Shown: positions 1-8,218, counted from the stretch's first letter. The stretch is 64,000 nucleotides of DNA from Amycolatopsis aidingensis (GCF_018885265.1 NZ_CP076538.1:3756001-3820000), one strand, 5' to 3'. Notes: generated by a model from the sequence alone, not told the origin. Numbers and translations are program-made.

Positions 1-115
1 AGGTCTGGCCGATCGAGGTGAAGCCCAGCCGCAGGTAGAGCTGTTCGGGGCCGTCGGGGTGCGGCACCCACAGGACAGTGACCCGGTTCTGGCCGCGTCG
101 GCGGGGCCTCGATGC
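1..115 (-). pseudogene. C-terminal fragment of a GNAT-type acetyltransferase, cut by the window edge
   Basis: Read on the minus strand, this stretch encodes a tail with VTVLWVPHPDGPEQLYLRLG followed by FTSIGQT, the usual ending of GNAT acetyltransferases: a beta strand, an acyl-CoA-side helix and an LYxRLGF motif. The frame stays open to the left edge, so the stop lies outside. Upstream it continues open to about position 300, but that part does not resemble GNAT and runs into the IS1380 remnant. The gene is therefore probably a truncated leftover, although a fusion cannot be excluded. Confidence 0.45.
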
Positions 116-124
116 AGGGTTACT

Positions 125-158
125 CGTCAGCGCACCGGCCGCATCCGGTGCGCTGACG
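125..158. repeat. Perfect 14-bp inverted repeat (hairpin)
   Basis: Arms CGTCAGCGCACCGG (125-138) and its exact complement (145-158) enclose a 6-nt loop. No T-run follows on either strand. It sits between the IS1380 remnant and the GNAT fragment and could be an element end, an old terminator or part of an attachment site. Its role is not known. Confidence 0.6.
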
Positions 159-267
159 GCCAGCCGCGACCGTTGAGTCGCCAGATGCCGCAGCGGAAAT
201 AGTCGATCAGGCAGTTCGGGTCGAAGCCACCCGTGATAGACCCGACGAGCTGGGTCGTCGTCGTAGA

Positions 268-1218
268 TCAACCGGGGCCATGCGGAGGTCGGTTGCCGGT
301 GAGCCGGAGTTGGGCGCCGGGGTGGGGGCGTTGCCGGCGGGCGATGACCCGCATGCCGGGTGGCCAGTCCTGCGGTCCGGGCCGGCTGGCCGGGTCGGTG
401 TGGGCATCCAGGCAGTGAGTTCGGCGACCTGCGCACCCTCGCGCGGTCGGCCGCCGTTGTCGAGGGCGGCGCGCCAGGCCTGCACCGGGATGGTCTCCAG
501 TGCGGTCTTGACGGTTTCGTGCGCGGGGAACCCGATCGAGTATTCCACCCCCAGGTCGGCGAGATGCTGCAGCAGCGCTTTGGAGCAAGCGCCCGGAGTC
601 GGCGCGGATGAGCACGTGCGCTCGTTCGCGCTCGGGTAGTTGGGCCAGCGCCAGATCGACCGCCTCAATGTGATCTTGTTTGTTCCACGGTGAGGCGTTT
701 CCCGGGCGCAGCTGCGCTACCAGCGTTTCCCCGGTCCCGTGTTCACCGTGGTCGACGAAGGCGCACATCGGTGCGAACCCGAATCCCCGCTTGTGGGTGG
801 GTGCGGCCTGTTCCTTGTCCGAATGCGCGGTCACCAGTGTGGCGTCGATGTCCACGATCACCTGGCCACCATCCTGGGTGCCGGGACCGCCGGCCAGTGG
901 CCGTCGCCGCGCCCACACCGCCGCCCGCGCCTGAGCCCGGGCGGACCGGATCGCCGGCACCGCGATCGCGCTGTCGGCAGCGAGGGTGCTGAACAACCGG
1001 GACACCGTCGGGTCACTGGCCACCAAGCCGAACACCTCCGCCTGCGCCCGGACTACCGCGAGGTCAGCCAGACAATCTCCGCCCAGAGCGACCGCGATCG
1101 CGACATCACACACGATCTTGCCCGGATCATGTGCGGCGCGCCGGCCTCGCCACGGCGCGAGCGCCCCGGACAACGCCCGCTGCGCCCCGGACAACCGCAG
1201 CGTCTGCCGCAGCAGCAA
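268..1218 (-). pseudogene. IS1380-family transposase remnant, frameshifted
   Basis: The minus-strand product has the IS1380 transposase layout. An N-terminal part contains ALAPWRGRRAAHDPGK and GGDCLADLAVVRAQ. A DDE core follows, with VIVDIDATLVTAHSDKEQ and a later RADSG. The frame breaks near position 595: one extra G turns ADSGACSKALLQHL into an out-of-frame tail. The continuation QHLADLGVEYSIGFPAHE lies in the second frame, and a further shift near 400 returns to the first frame, with PPGMRVIARRQRPHPG. Similarity also extends upstream of the TTG at 1218 to about 1290, with no clear start. The expected C-terminal part is missing. With at least two shifts and both ends degraded it cannot encode an active transposase. 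Family assignment is firm; exact IS ends were not found. Confidence 0.85.
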
Positions 1219-1290
1219 CCCACCGGCAGACGACGCCAGCGACTCGCGCGCCGGATCAAGAACAACACTCGGGCCTGCGGTACGCTTCTC

Positions 1291-1577
1291 CTACGGAGTG
1301 CCTTCCACTCGGTGCTGCTTGTGACGTCGCAATCCCAAGCATTGCCGGGCAGGACAGGCACTTCCGTGCTTGGCAGGCCCGTGTCGCCACCCAAGACACG
1401 AAATCTCGAGGCGTCTGGTGCTATCGGCCTCACGGCGGGCGGCGCGTTGCACCTGGGCAGTAGACACGGGTCTTGGTCCGGTGGCCGGTTGCGGTGAATG
1501 ATCACCAGCAGACAGACCTCCATGTCGGTGGGTGGCGCTACGGTCGATCCAGAAGGTCGTCTGAGAAGGAAGGCCCT
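1291..1577. other. Intergenic stretch with no recognised gene
   Basis: I see no convincing coding region, RNA gene or strong repeat here. It separates the decayed transposase from the HNH gene. If the HNH protein starts at the alternative TTG (1896), the non-coding stretch would extend to 1895. Confidence 0.4.
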
Positions 1578-2978
1578 ATGTCGGTAGACGCGTGCCATGA
1601 ACGTGCCAGGAGGTACGACCGCGGCTTGCCTCGCAAGCCTAGCTACGTCCTCGTGACGGTTAGGCGCCGTAGCCGCACCCGGTATCGCGACGTCAGTTCG
1701 GCAGGCGCGCGCTGCGAATGTGGTCGAAGCGGCGGTTCGTGGCAGACGTTGGTGAATTGGTCTTCGACGACGACCACGGCGTCACATCGTGGGGCAGCTT
1801 TGAATCTACGAAGATTTGATGAGCATCGATGCGGCTCTGGTCTGGAGCGGACAGTACGTATCCAGGCGCCGTTGAACAGCGTGAGGAACGGAGCTTTGGC
1901 AAACATTCGGTACATCGAGGGTGGGAATAATCGACTTTTGCGGCACGTCCTGCGGCTCGTCTGGGGTCAGCAATGCTATTGGTGTCACCGATTTAAGGAT
2001 TTCTCCGAGCTCGAGATTGATCACATAATCCCTAGGTCCATGAGTAGTGGTGCACGAATCAAATTACAAGGGAAGTTAAATCTGCCCATGGACCATGATG
2101 TCCATGGGATCTGTAATCTTGCCCCGATCTGCGGTGCGTGCAACAAGGCGAAGAGTGGTATGGATTTATCTGCGACCGGTCTTCTACTGTCGATGTTGCA
2201 TAAAGCGCGGAAGCTCGCTCCCGAGATTACTCGGCAGGTGGTAGCGTTTGGTAGCCCGTCCAAGCTCGAGAGTGCCCTCCTTGAGGCGACGGAGGCTGAC
2301 CTGAGCGATACAAGAACGCGAGAGATCTTCGAGCGGAGCGCGCCGGCAGTCGTTCAAAGGCTTGCTGAACTCGGGGACGGAAAAGCTGACTACTTCGTGT
2401 TCAAAGAAGTGAGAGTCGAAGCTAGTGAGTCGCCACTGTACACCTGTGGGCCACCCGTCATGGTGAGGGTGGGGCTCAAACTGTACGAATGCGGCCGTGC
2501 CTCGATGACTGTCCTCGAGCGGGTGGTCGGTGGGCGGTTGGAAGTGGCGCTCCGTGTGCCGCTATCCGATTTGTTAGAACTTATTGCGACGACCGTAGGG
2601 AGTGCGTTCGAGAGATATAGCGAAAATCCGGACGCGTCGAAGGCTGGGGAAGTTAACATTGAATGGCCCGAGATCACTATCGATCGCGTTGAGTTCGACA
2701 GTCGTTCGCCAATTGATCTTGAGTTCGAATTTGCGGGCGAGTTTCGGGTGGCGGCTACGGCCGGTGTCGCTTGGGTAAGCCAGCGTGACGGCAGCTTGGA
2801 AGATGTTCAGGGTGATGCAACCGTGAGCGGTCGGTTCAGGTTCGAATTGTCTTGGGCGCCTGGTGTTGCAATCGGTAAGTTCCATTTCGGTCAGGTTTGG
2901 CTTGAAGACTGGCAAGCTGACGTATGGATAACGCCCGGACGCGAGTCGTTGCGATGTCAACTATCCGGATCCCACTGA
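1578..2978 (+). CDS. HNH endonuclease family protein with unknown C-terminal domain
   Basis: The central part is an HNH nuclease fold. CYWC is the first zinc pair (about residues 133-136), DHIIPRS gives the catalytic Asp-His, CNLAPICGACNKAKSG follows with the asparagine and the second zinc pair. The remaining roughly 250 residues are not recognised; they are rich in beta-like segments. Two starts are possible. ATG 1578 has GAAGGA seven bases upstream. TTG 1896 has GAGGAA seven bases upstream and would give MANIRYIEGGNNR just before the domain. The 100 residues between the two starts are Arg/Ser/Cys rich and look little like protein, so the later start may be the true one. Base composition from about 1900 onward is clearly lower in GC than its neighbours, which points to horizontal transfer. 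HNH proteins of this kind occur in restriction and phage-defence settings; the target here is unknown. Confidence 0.75.
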   Translation: MSVDACHERARRYDRGLPRKPSYVLVTVRRRSRTRYRDVSSAGARCECGRSGGSWQTLVNWSSTTTTASHRGAALNLRRFDEHRCGSGLERTVRIQAPLNSVRNGALANIRYIEGGNNRLLRHVLRLVWGQQCYWCHRFKDFSELEIDHIIPRSMSSGARIKLQGKLNLPMDHDVHGICNLAPICGACNKAKSGMDLSATGLLLSMLHKARKLAPEITRQVVAFGSPSKLESALLEATEADLSDTRTREIFERSAPAVVQRLAELGDGKADYFVFKEVRVEASESPLYTCGPPVMVRVGLKLYECGRASMTVLERVVGGRLEVALRVPLSDLLELIATTVGSAFERYSENPDASKAGEVNIEWPEITIDRVEFDSRSPIDLEFEFAGEFRVAATAGVAWVSQRDGSLEDVQGDATVSGRFRFELSWAPGVAIGKFHFGQVWLEDWQADVWITPGRESLRCQLSGSH

Positions 2979-3045
2979 CACAGCGACGCTGGCCGACGTC
3001 CCGGCGTTTCGCACCTGCTGATAGACGGTACTGACCGCGCCGGAT

Positions 3046-3450
3046 GTGACGGCGCCAGCGTACTTGCTGAAGTGGCCCACTTCCGACCAGCTTCCCGCCA
3101 CGTTCTTCACGCCGACGTGGCTGCTGCCAGAAGGCGACCCGACACGACCTTGGGAGGAGATCCTGGATGTCCTGTTCTGGAAGGTTCACCAGATCGAGCA
3201 CGCGACACTCGCAGCTCGCCTCGATCACGTCGTGGCCTTCCTCGGTGTGGGCGCAGCGCTCAAGCAGGACATCGGACGCCATACCTTCCACTTCGTCCCG
3301 GTGGCATGCGATCACGCCATCGACCTGTGCGATGCGTTCCTCCGTGACAAACCCCTGCCCGCCGAATCATCGATCGTGACCGAGGTCTTGGAACGCCTCG
3401 GGAAGGCGATGCAACCAGCGAAGAGAGCGGCCCGCGACTTCCAACATTGA
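3046..3450 (+). CDS. Hypothetical protein
   Basis: This 134-residue protein is not recognised. Codon third positions are strongly G/C, as in real genes of this genome, and the frame opens only just upstream (stop at 3022-3024), so GTG 3046 is the first usable start. The sequence has an aromatic N-terminal part (YLLKWPTSDQLPATFFTP) and then mostly helical segments. There is no signal peptide and no membrane segment. It sits alone between the HNH gene and the Crp-type regulator, 67 bases after the former. It may be a complete small protein or the C-terminal remnant of a larger one. The following 244 bases up to the regulator hold nothing I can name. Confidence 0.5.
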   Translation: MTAPAYLLKWPTSDQLPATFFTPTWLLPEGDPTRPWEEILDVLFWKVHQIEHATLAARLDHVVAFLGVGAALKQDIGRHTFHFVPVACDHAIDLCDAFLRDKPLPAESSIVTEVLERLGKAMQPAKRAARDFQH

Positions 3451-3694
3451 GAGTGAGCGTACGGTATCGAACCTGGCCAGGCCGCATCGGCGACTTGAGC
3501 CAGGTTCGTCCGCGCGCAGTACGACACCGAGGCCGGGAAGTACATCGCGGCGTTGATAAGCGACCTGCCCGCAACCGGCTGGACCAATCGCCGAGCACAT
3601 GGGGCCACCACACCGGATCCGTGTAGGACAACGGATCCGGCTGAACGGGTGATTCGCCCGACACTCAGCCCCCGACCGGCTATCGTGACTATTC

Positions 3695-4366
3695 GTGCCA
3701 GACGATCATGCACACCGGGGGTTCCGCGCGCTCGTTCCCGAACGTACCTGGTCGACGCTGTGCAAGCTCGGTTTCCTCCGCACTTTTAGCAAGGGTGAGC
3801 CCATCTTCGTACGCGGCGCCCCGGCGTCCTCGGTTCTGCTGCTGACGTCAGGACGGGTCGAAGTGGGGTGCCACACCGAGGACGGCGACTACCGCCTCAT
3901 CGCCCTGCGCGGCGCCGGTGATGTGATCGGCGAGGTGGCCTTCGAGGTCGGCGGCGTGCGCACGGCGGACGTCTTCGCATTGGAACCCTGCGCGGCTTTT
4001 GCAGTGCCCTCACACACTTTCGAGCGCGTACTCGTCGCCGACGGCGTCCACCGCGAGGTCCGCCGGTATGTAGCGGCCAAGCTGCAACGGGCGGGCCAGG
4101 ACTCGGTGGACATGCTGAGCCTGCCCCCGTTGCGGCGGATCGCACGGTTGATGGTGCAACTGGCCGACCTGGCCGAGCCGGGGCACAACCCTCGCCTGAT
4201 ACCGATGTCGCAGACCCGGCTCGGGCACGTGTTGGGGCTGTCCCGCAGCCTCGTGGCTGGCCTAGTCGCCCAGCTACGCCGGGAGGGCGTCCTGAGCGCG
4301 GAGCGCAACCTGACCGTCGAACGGTTTGACAAGCTCCGCCGCCACGCATACCTAAGTCAAGAGTGA
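3695..4366 (+). CDS. Crp/Fnr-family transcriptional regulator
   Basis: The 223-residue protein has an N-terminal cyclic-nucleotide-binding barrel (about residues 10-120) and a C-terminal winged helix (about 145-215). The phosphate-binding cassette is well kept: GEVAF with Glu80, then VRTADV with Arg89 and Thr90, the residues that hold cNMP in Crp. The recognition helix region reads MSQTRLGHVLGLSRSLVAGL. GTG 3695 is the chosen start. The gene lies on the same strand as, and 67 bases ahead of, a nucleotidyl-cyclase-like gene. A Crp-type palindrome overlaps its own stop codon. A cNMP sensor directly next to a possible cNMP synthase suggests that it controls the operon, perhaps in response to the operon's own product. 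That link is inference. Confidence 0.88.
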   Translation: MPDDHAHRGFRALVPERTWSTLCKLGFLRTFSKGEPIFVRGAPASSVLLLTSGRVEVGCHTEDGDYRLIALRGAGDVIGEVAFEVGGVRTADVFALEPCAAFAVPSHTFERVLVADGVHREVRRYVAAKLQRAGQDSVDMLSLPPLRRIARLMVQLADLAEPGHNPRLIPMSQTRLGHVLGLSRSLVAGLVAQLRREGVLSAERNLTVERFDKLRRHAYLSQE

Positions 4367-4377
4367 CGCAGGTCACT
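4362..4377. promoter_or_regulatory. Crp-type palindrome (GTGA-N6-TCAC), candidate operator
   Basis: The 16-bp palindrome A-GTGA-CGCAGG-TCAC-T has both core half-sites and the 6-bp spacing of the classical CRP box. It overlaps the last codon and stop of the Crp-family gene and lies 57 bases before the cyclase-like start codon. It is followed by TTTTG, so the alternative reading is a weak 6-bp terminator hairpin. Confidence 0.5.
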
Positions 4378-4433
4378 TTTGTTCGTCTTCTGGTGGACAT
4401 CACCCCCCGGGCTGACGAGCCACAGTGCTTCCC

Positions 4434-5339
4434 ATGACCGAGGACACGCATTCCGTCGCCTATGAGTTGCCGCCGTACCACGCGGTGCTGTCGGTGGACG
4501 TCAAGAACTTCAGCGGGGTCACCCCCGCCGACCATTACGCGCTCACCGAGCTGATCCCGACTATCCTTGAACGCGCGTTCGAGCGGGCGGAGCACGCCGC
4601 GACCTGGGCAGACCGCCGGTTCCCGGCCGGTCGTGGCGACGGGTTCGTGGTCGGTTTCCGCCCGGAGAGCCTGCCGATCCTTGTCGGGCCGTTCCTCGAC
4701 GCCCTGCAGGACGAACTGGCCTACCACCACCGCATGCGCCTCGGCCGGAACGGCGAGCCGACTCGCCTGCGGGTGAGCGTCGCGGTGGGCCCGCTGACCG
4801 ATTCCGGGAATGCCCAGCTCGGGGACGGTTCGGGCGCGGCCATGGTCGAGACACACCGGCTCCTGGACTGCGAGCCGGTCCGCGAACTGCTCGCAAGCTC
4901 CGACCCCGAGGTCACCTTCGTCGCCGCGGTGCTCTCGGCGCGCGTCTACGAGGACGTTGTGCTCTCCGGGTACGCGGCGAAGGCACCGGGTGAGTTCGTC
5001 CGTGTCCCGGTGTCGGTGAAGAGTTACGTGGGTGATGCCTACCTGCACGTGCCGAAACCCTCGGGTGACCTGCTGTCCCGGGGCATCGGCACGCCGGACG
5101 AGCCATTCCCCGACGGCCCCGTTTCGCAGGACGAAGCTCCCGGAGCCAATAGCGCGGTGGCCAACACGAGCAACGGCACCGTATACGGGAACACGATCCA
5201 AATGCGGGACGAGTATCGCCGGACCGACAAATCCCGGAACTCGCACCAGCACACCGTCGGCGACGGGAACATCGTCACCGGCGGCAACCTACGCGGCGGT
5301 ATCCGACAGAACGTCCGCAAGAACGGGGAGAAGAACTGA
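4434..5339 (+). CDS. Nucleotidyl-cyclase-like effector candidate with C-terminal Gly/Asn motif
   Basis: Residues 14-185 follow the class III nucleotidyl cyclase pattern: SVDVKNFS with Asp22, then RGDGFVVGF with Asp69, the two metal-binding positions, and RVSVAVGPL later. The usual Asn of the transition-state motif appears absent, although Arg142 (THRLLD) remains, so catalysis is uncertain. From about residue 215 the protein is disordered. This tail carries NGTVYGNTIQMRD (247-259) and a terminal GDGNIVTGGNLRGGI block (277-291) followed by VRKNG. The same block recurs at the start of the next protein. The start ATG 4434 is preferred over GTG 4425; neither has a strong ribosome site. The stop overlaps the next start (TGATG), so the genes are translationally coupled. 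Similar cyclase-like proteins are common in actinobacterial conflict-type operons. The function here is inferred, not known. Confidence 0.7.
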   Translation: MTEDTHSVAYELPPYHAVLSVDVKNFSGVTPADHYALTELIPTILERAFERAEHAATWADRRFPAGRGDGFVVGFRPESLPILVGPFLDALQDELAYHHRMRLGRNGEPTRLRVSVAVGPLTDSGNAQLGDGSGAAMVETHRLLDCEPVRELLASSDPEVTFVAAVLSARVYEDVVLSGYAAKAPGEFVRVPVSVKSYVGDAYLHVPKPSGDLLSRGIGTPDEPFPDGPVSQDEAPGANSAVANTSNGTVYGNTIQMRDEYRRTDKSRNSHQHTVGDGNIVTGGNLRGGIRQNVRKNGEKN

Positions 5340-7366
5340 TGACCACCACGGACAGCTTCAAGGCCCCCACCAGTAGCACCTCGGTCACCGGCGATGGCAA
5401 CGTGACCGTGGGTGGCTACGTCACCGGCGGCATTTCCGTCGACGTGCGGAAATCGGGTGACACGGTCCAGGTCTTCGGCACCGGCAGCGGGTACCGGGAC
5501 CTGATCGTCCGGGACGAGATCGACCCTGGCCACCTTCTCTGGCTTAAGGACCGTTTCGCCGAGCCGCACGAGTTCACCGAGATCGTGAAGTCCTTGCATG
5601 ACGACAAGGTCGTCTTCCTCCACGGCCGGCCGCGCAGCGGGCGGTGGACGACCGGCGTCTGGGCGCTCAGGGCCGTTTCCGGCGGCGAAACGCCGACGAT
5701 CAACGTCATCGAGTTCGACGAGGACACCCAGCTCGACTTGCGCCGCGTCGCGCAGAACGCCCGCATCCTGCTTGACCTGACCAAGACCGACAGCGAGGTG
5801 CTCGACAAAGGCGAAAGCCAGCTCAAGAGCTTCCTGGGTACCGTCACGGGCGCGGAAGCACATCTCGTCGTGCTCCTGCCCGAACCGCCGCCGCCTGCAC
5901 TGCAAGCGCTCTACCAGGGCCGGACCAAGCAACTTATCGAACCGGCTGCCGGGCACGTGCTGCGCGCCCACCTGCGGAAGACCGCGGTTCCTGCGAAGAT
6001 CGCGGACGAACCCCCGATCATCGAGGCGCTCGCGTCGGCCCGTCCTGCGGACGCGGCCTGGCTAGCCGACCTGATAGTGCGCGAACACCATCTCGCGGGC
6101 GAGGGCGCCGCCATCGGCACCGTGGCGGAGAAAGCGGTCCTCGCCTACGGCAACTGGACGGCCGAGCTGATCACGGTCTTCGACAAGGAGGAGGATCGGA
6201 ATCGACGCAGCCTGCTGCTCACTGTTGCTCTGCTCAGCGGCTGTTCGACCGAAACCCAGTATTGGGCGGAACGCGAGCTGCTCACCATCGCCGGGTACCC
6301 GCCCCCGCCCGGGAAGCTGTTGGAGGGCCGTGGCTTCGCCGGCCGGCTGACCGAGCTCAAGGGCGTTAGCTTCACCGACGACCGGGCGCGGTTCGACCGC
6401 TTCTACTATGACCGTTCGGTTCTCCGGCATGTCTGGCATGGATATCACGAACGCCGTGAGGAGTTGGTGGATTGGGTGATCGCGCTCGGGCTTGGGCAAC
6501 GGCCCCGGTTGGACGATGCCGCCAGGGCCGGCCTGGTGAGCCGCTTCCTCGACCTCTGTGCGTCGCAGGACGCCGCTAAGTTCATCACGAAGGTGGCTGA
6601 AAAATGGGCAGTATCTGGTAAGGCGGTGCCCGCCCGTATGGCCGTCGACCTGGTCACCGCTGCGGCGCTCGACGATCGTAGTGCCCCGGTGGTGCACCGT
6701 CAGCTGAACGAGTGGGCCCGAAAACCCGACCTCACCGCCGCGCTCGTCAATCTCGTGCTGTCGGTGTGCCAGTCCAAGTTCGGCCGCAAGCACACGGACA
6801 AGGCGCTTACCCGGCTGGGCAACCTCGCCCTGCACAACGACCGATGGGTCAACGACGAGGTCGTGACGGCCGTGCTCGCTCTCGTTCGAGACAACGGCGC
6901 TTTGCCGCAGGCACTGACGAAACTTGACGAGTGGCTGCGCAGCGGCAAGGAACGGCAGTGGGCCGTATCGGTACGGATCCTGTGCGAGCTGCTCTCCGCG
7001 GACGCTGGCGAGTTCATCGGGGTCCACCGACAGCCGCTGGTTCGGATCTGGCGGGCCCAGTTGGCCCTGGGAGACGACGCGCTCGTCCACGAGGCGATCG
7101 GATCCTGGTTGGATCTGGCAACCGGCTCGGACCAGCAGGCTTTCCTGCTGGGGGTGCTCGGCGAAGCCGCGGCGACGTCGGACACGCCGCTCGCGCAGAT
7201 CGGCGCGGTGCGCATGGCCGCCGACCGCTGGCTCGGATTCGTCCCCCGCTACTGGGAAGACCATGACCGCATCGACCCCCGTCTCGCCGTGCACCAAGCG
7301 CTGGCGGAGGAACTGTTGACTAGGCATCCGTTCACCCCGCAGCCCATCCATGACCGGGACTCCTGA
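5339..7366 (+). CDS. Large protein with degenerate P-loop and N-terminal adaptor-like motif
   Basis: This 675-residue protein begins with a Gly-rich segment, TGDGNVTVGGYVTGGI (17-32) followed by VRKSG, matching the end of the upstream protein. A P-loop-like site follows at GRPRSGRWTT (96-105), where the Walker A lysine is replaced by Arg. A hydrophobic strand ending in Asp (ARILLDL, 141-147) could be the Walker B, and HLVVLLPEP could be a sensor strand. The rest is long, helical and repeat-like, with no recognised domain and no membrane segment. The layout of N-terminal motif, NTPase-like domain and helical C-terminus resembles STAND sensors, but the altered Walker A suggests weak or no ATP hydrolysis. 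It shares one base with the gene before and is two bases from the gene after. Confidence 0.6.
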   Translation: MTTTDSFKAPTSSTSVTGDGNVTVGGYVTGGISVDVRKSGDTVQVFGTGSGYRDLIVRDEIDPGHLLWLKDRFAEPHEFTEIVKSLHDDKVVFLHGRPRSGRWTTGVWALRAVSGGETPTINVIEFDEDTQLDLRRVAQNARILLDLTKTDSEVLDKGESQLKSFLGTVTGAEAHLVVLLPEPPPPALQALYQGRTKQLIEPAAGHVLRAHLRKTAVPAKIADEPPIIEALASARPADAAWLADLIVREHHLAGEGAAIGTVAEKAVLAYGNWTAELITVFDKEEDRNRRSLLLTVALLSGCSTETQYWAERELLTIAGYPPPPGKLLEGRGFAGRLTELKGVSFTDDRARFDRFYYDRSVLRHVWHGYHERREELVDWVIALGLGQRPRLDDAARAGLVSRFLDLCASQDAAKFITKVAEKWAVSGKAVPARMAVDLVTAAALDDRSAPVVHRQLNEWARKPDLTAALVNLVLSVCQSKFGRKHTDKALTRLGNLALHNDRWVNDEVVTAVLALVRDNGALPQALTKLDEWLRSGKERQWAVSVRILCELLSADAGEFIGVHRQPLVRIWRAQLALGDDALVHEAIGSWLDLATGSDQQAFLLGVLGEAAATSDTPLAQIGAVRMAADRWLGFVPRYWEDHDRIDPRLAVHQALAEELLTRHPFTPQPIHDRDS

Positions 7367-7368
7367 GT

Positions 7369-8100
7369 ATGCGATGGCGCCGCCGCACGACACCGGACGA
7401 GCCCGACCGGCGCGCACCGTTCACGGGCTCGATTCCCAGCGAGCTGCCCGGCTTCGACTTCGAGGCGCGCTGCACGGTGGTCTGGAACGCGTCACCAGGC
7501 TGGCGCGAGGCCGCCCTCCAGGAGGTAGCCGACCAAGCCGCCAGTCTGCTGCGTGGCTACTCGCCTGTCCACGCAGAGCTCGCCGGCACCCGGCTGGCCG
7601 CGGACCTGGCGGCAGGAAGGACATTATCCGACGATCCACCGGTCCGTGTGTGGGCCGAAGACGTCGTCGTCACCGTCGCTACAGACCAACTCGAACTGGC
7701 ACAGCAATACGCACAACGACTCCGGGAACGGGAACTCGCTGCGGCCGGGCACGAGGTCGAACGCGCCGAACTCACATACCTGAAGAACACGGTCTTCAAG
7801 AACACGGCCTCGGCATCGCTCTGGTGGCTACGACACCACAACCACGACGTCACTAAGCTGAGCTCGGTCGTCGAAGACCTAAATCGTACGGTAAAAATCG
7901 TCGCCGGCGACGACATCCTGCCTCCAGTGGACGCCCTTATCACCGCTTTCGACGCGTTGGTCCCGGATCTCGATCCACGTGAACGGTACGAAATCCACCT
8001 GAAATTGGCGCAGATTCTCTACACCCTGGGAAGGAACAAAGACGCGGATGCCTTGCGCTCCCAATTCAGGACGCACCCGCAGGAGGGGCTGTCTGATTAA
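7369..8100 (+). CDS. Unknown third protein of the cyclase/P-loop operon
   Basis: The 243-residue protein is not recognised. It starts at ATG 7369, two bases after the stop of the P-loop protein, so it belongs to the same operon. The N-terminus is basic (MRWRRRTTPDEPDRR). The middle has a beta strand VVVTVATDQLELAQQ followed by a long charged helix likely to form a coiled coil (about residues 105-135). A Trp-rich patch SASLWWLRHH and a helical, TPR-like end (about 190-240, YEIHLKLAQILYTLG) complete it. The coiled-coil-plus-helix arrangement suggests a scaffold or assembly partner, but this is only inference. Confidence 0.6.
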   Translation: MRWRRRTTPDEPDRRAPFTGSIPSELPGFDFEARCTVVWNASPGWREAALQEVADQAASLLRGYSPVHAELAGTRLAADLAAGRTLSDDPPVRVWAEDVVVTVATDQLELAQQYAQRLRERELAAAGHEVERAELTYLKNTVFKNTASASLWWLRHHNHDVTKLSSVVEDLNRTVKIVAGDDILPPVDALITAFDALVPDLDPRERYEIHLKLAQILYTLGRNKDADALRSQFRTHPQEGLSD

Positions 8101-8202
8101 CGCATATGGTCGGTTGGGGAGGCGCCGACGTCATAGGGGAGATCGGAAGTGCCCGCGGTCGTTAGCTCCCGGTCCGGGTGCCAGTCGCCCCTGGAGCTCT
8201 GC

Positions 8203-8218
8203 GTATAACGCTCTATAC
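8203..8218. promoter_or_regulatory. GTATA-N6-TATAC inverted repeat, candidate operator
   Basis: The site reads GTATAACGCTCTATAC. An almost identical site with the same spacing, GTATAACGCCCTATAC, lies at 30442-30457 upstream of the DUF6069 gene. Here it falls in the 252-base gap between two convergent genes, where no gene start is apparent. It is AT-rich in a GC-rich setting, so protein binding or a promoter -10 role is plausible. Apart from this site, I see nothing in 8101-8352. Confidence 0.4.

Noticed and set aside
3260..3713. Minus-strand frames opposite the small unknown gene and upstream of the Crp gene
   Set aside because: Codon third-position bias favours the plus-strand gene at 3046-3450, and no recognisable domain appears in the minus frames.
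4362..4384. Intrinsic terminator after the Crp gene
   Set aside because: The stem has only six base pairs and overlaps the stop codon. The exact CRP half-site spacing makes an operator the better reading, although termination remains possible.
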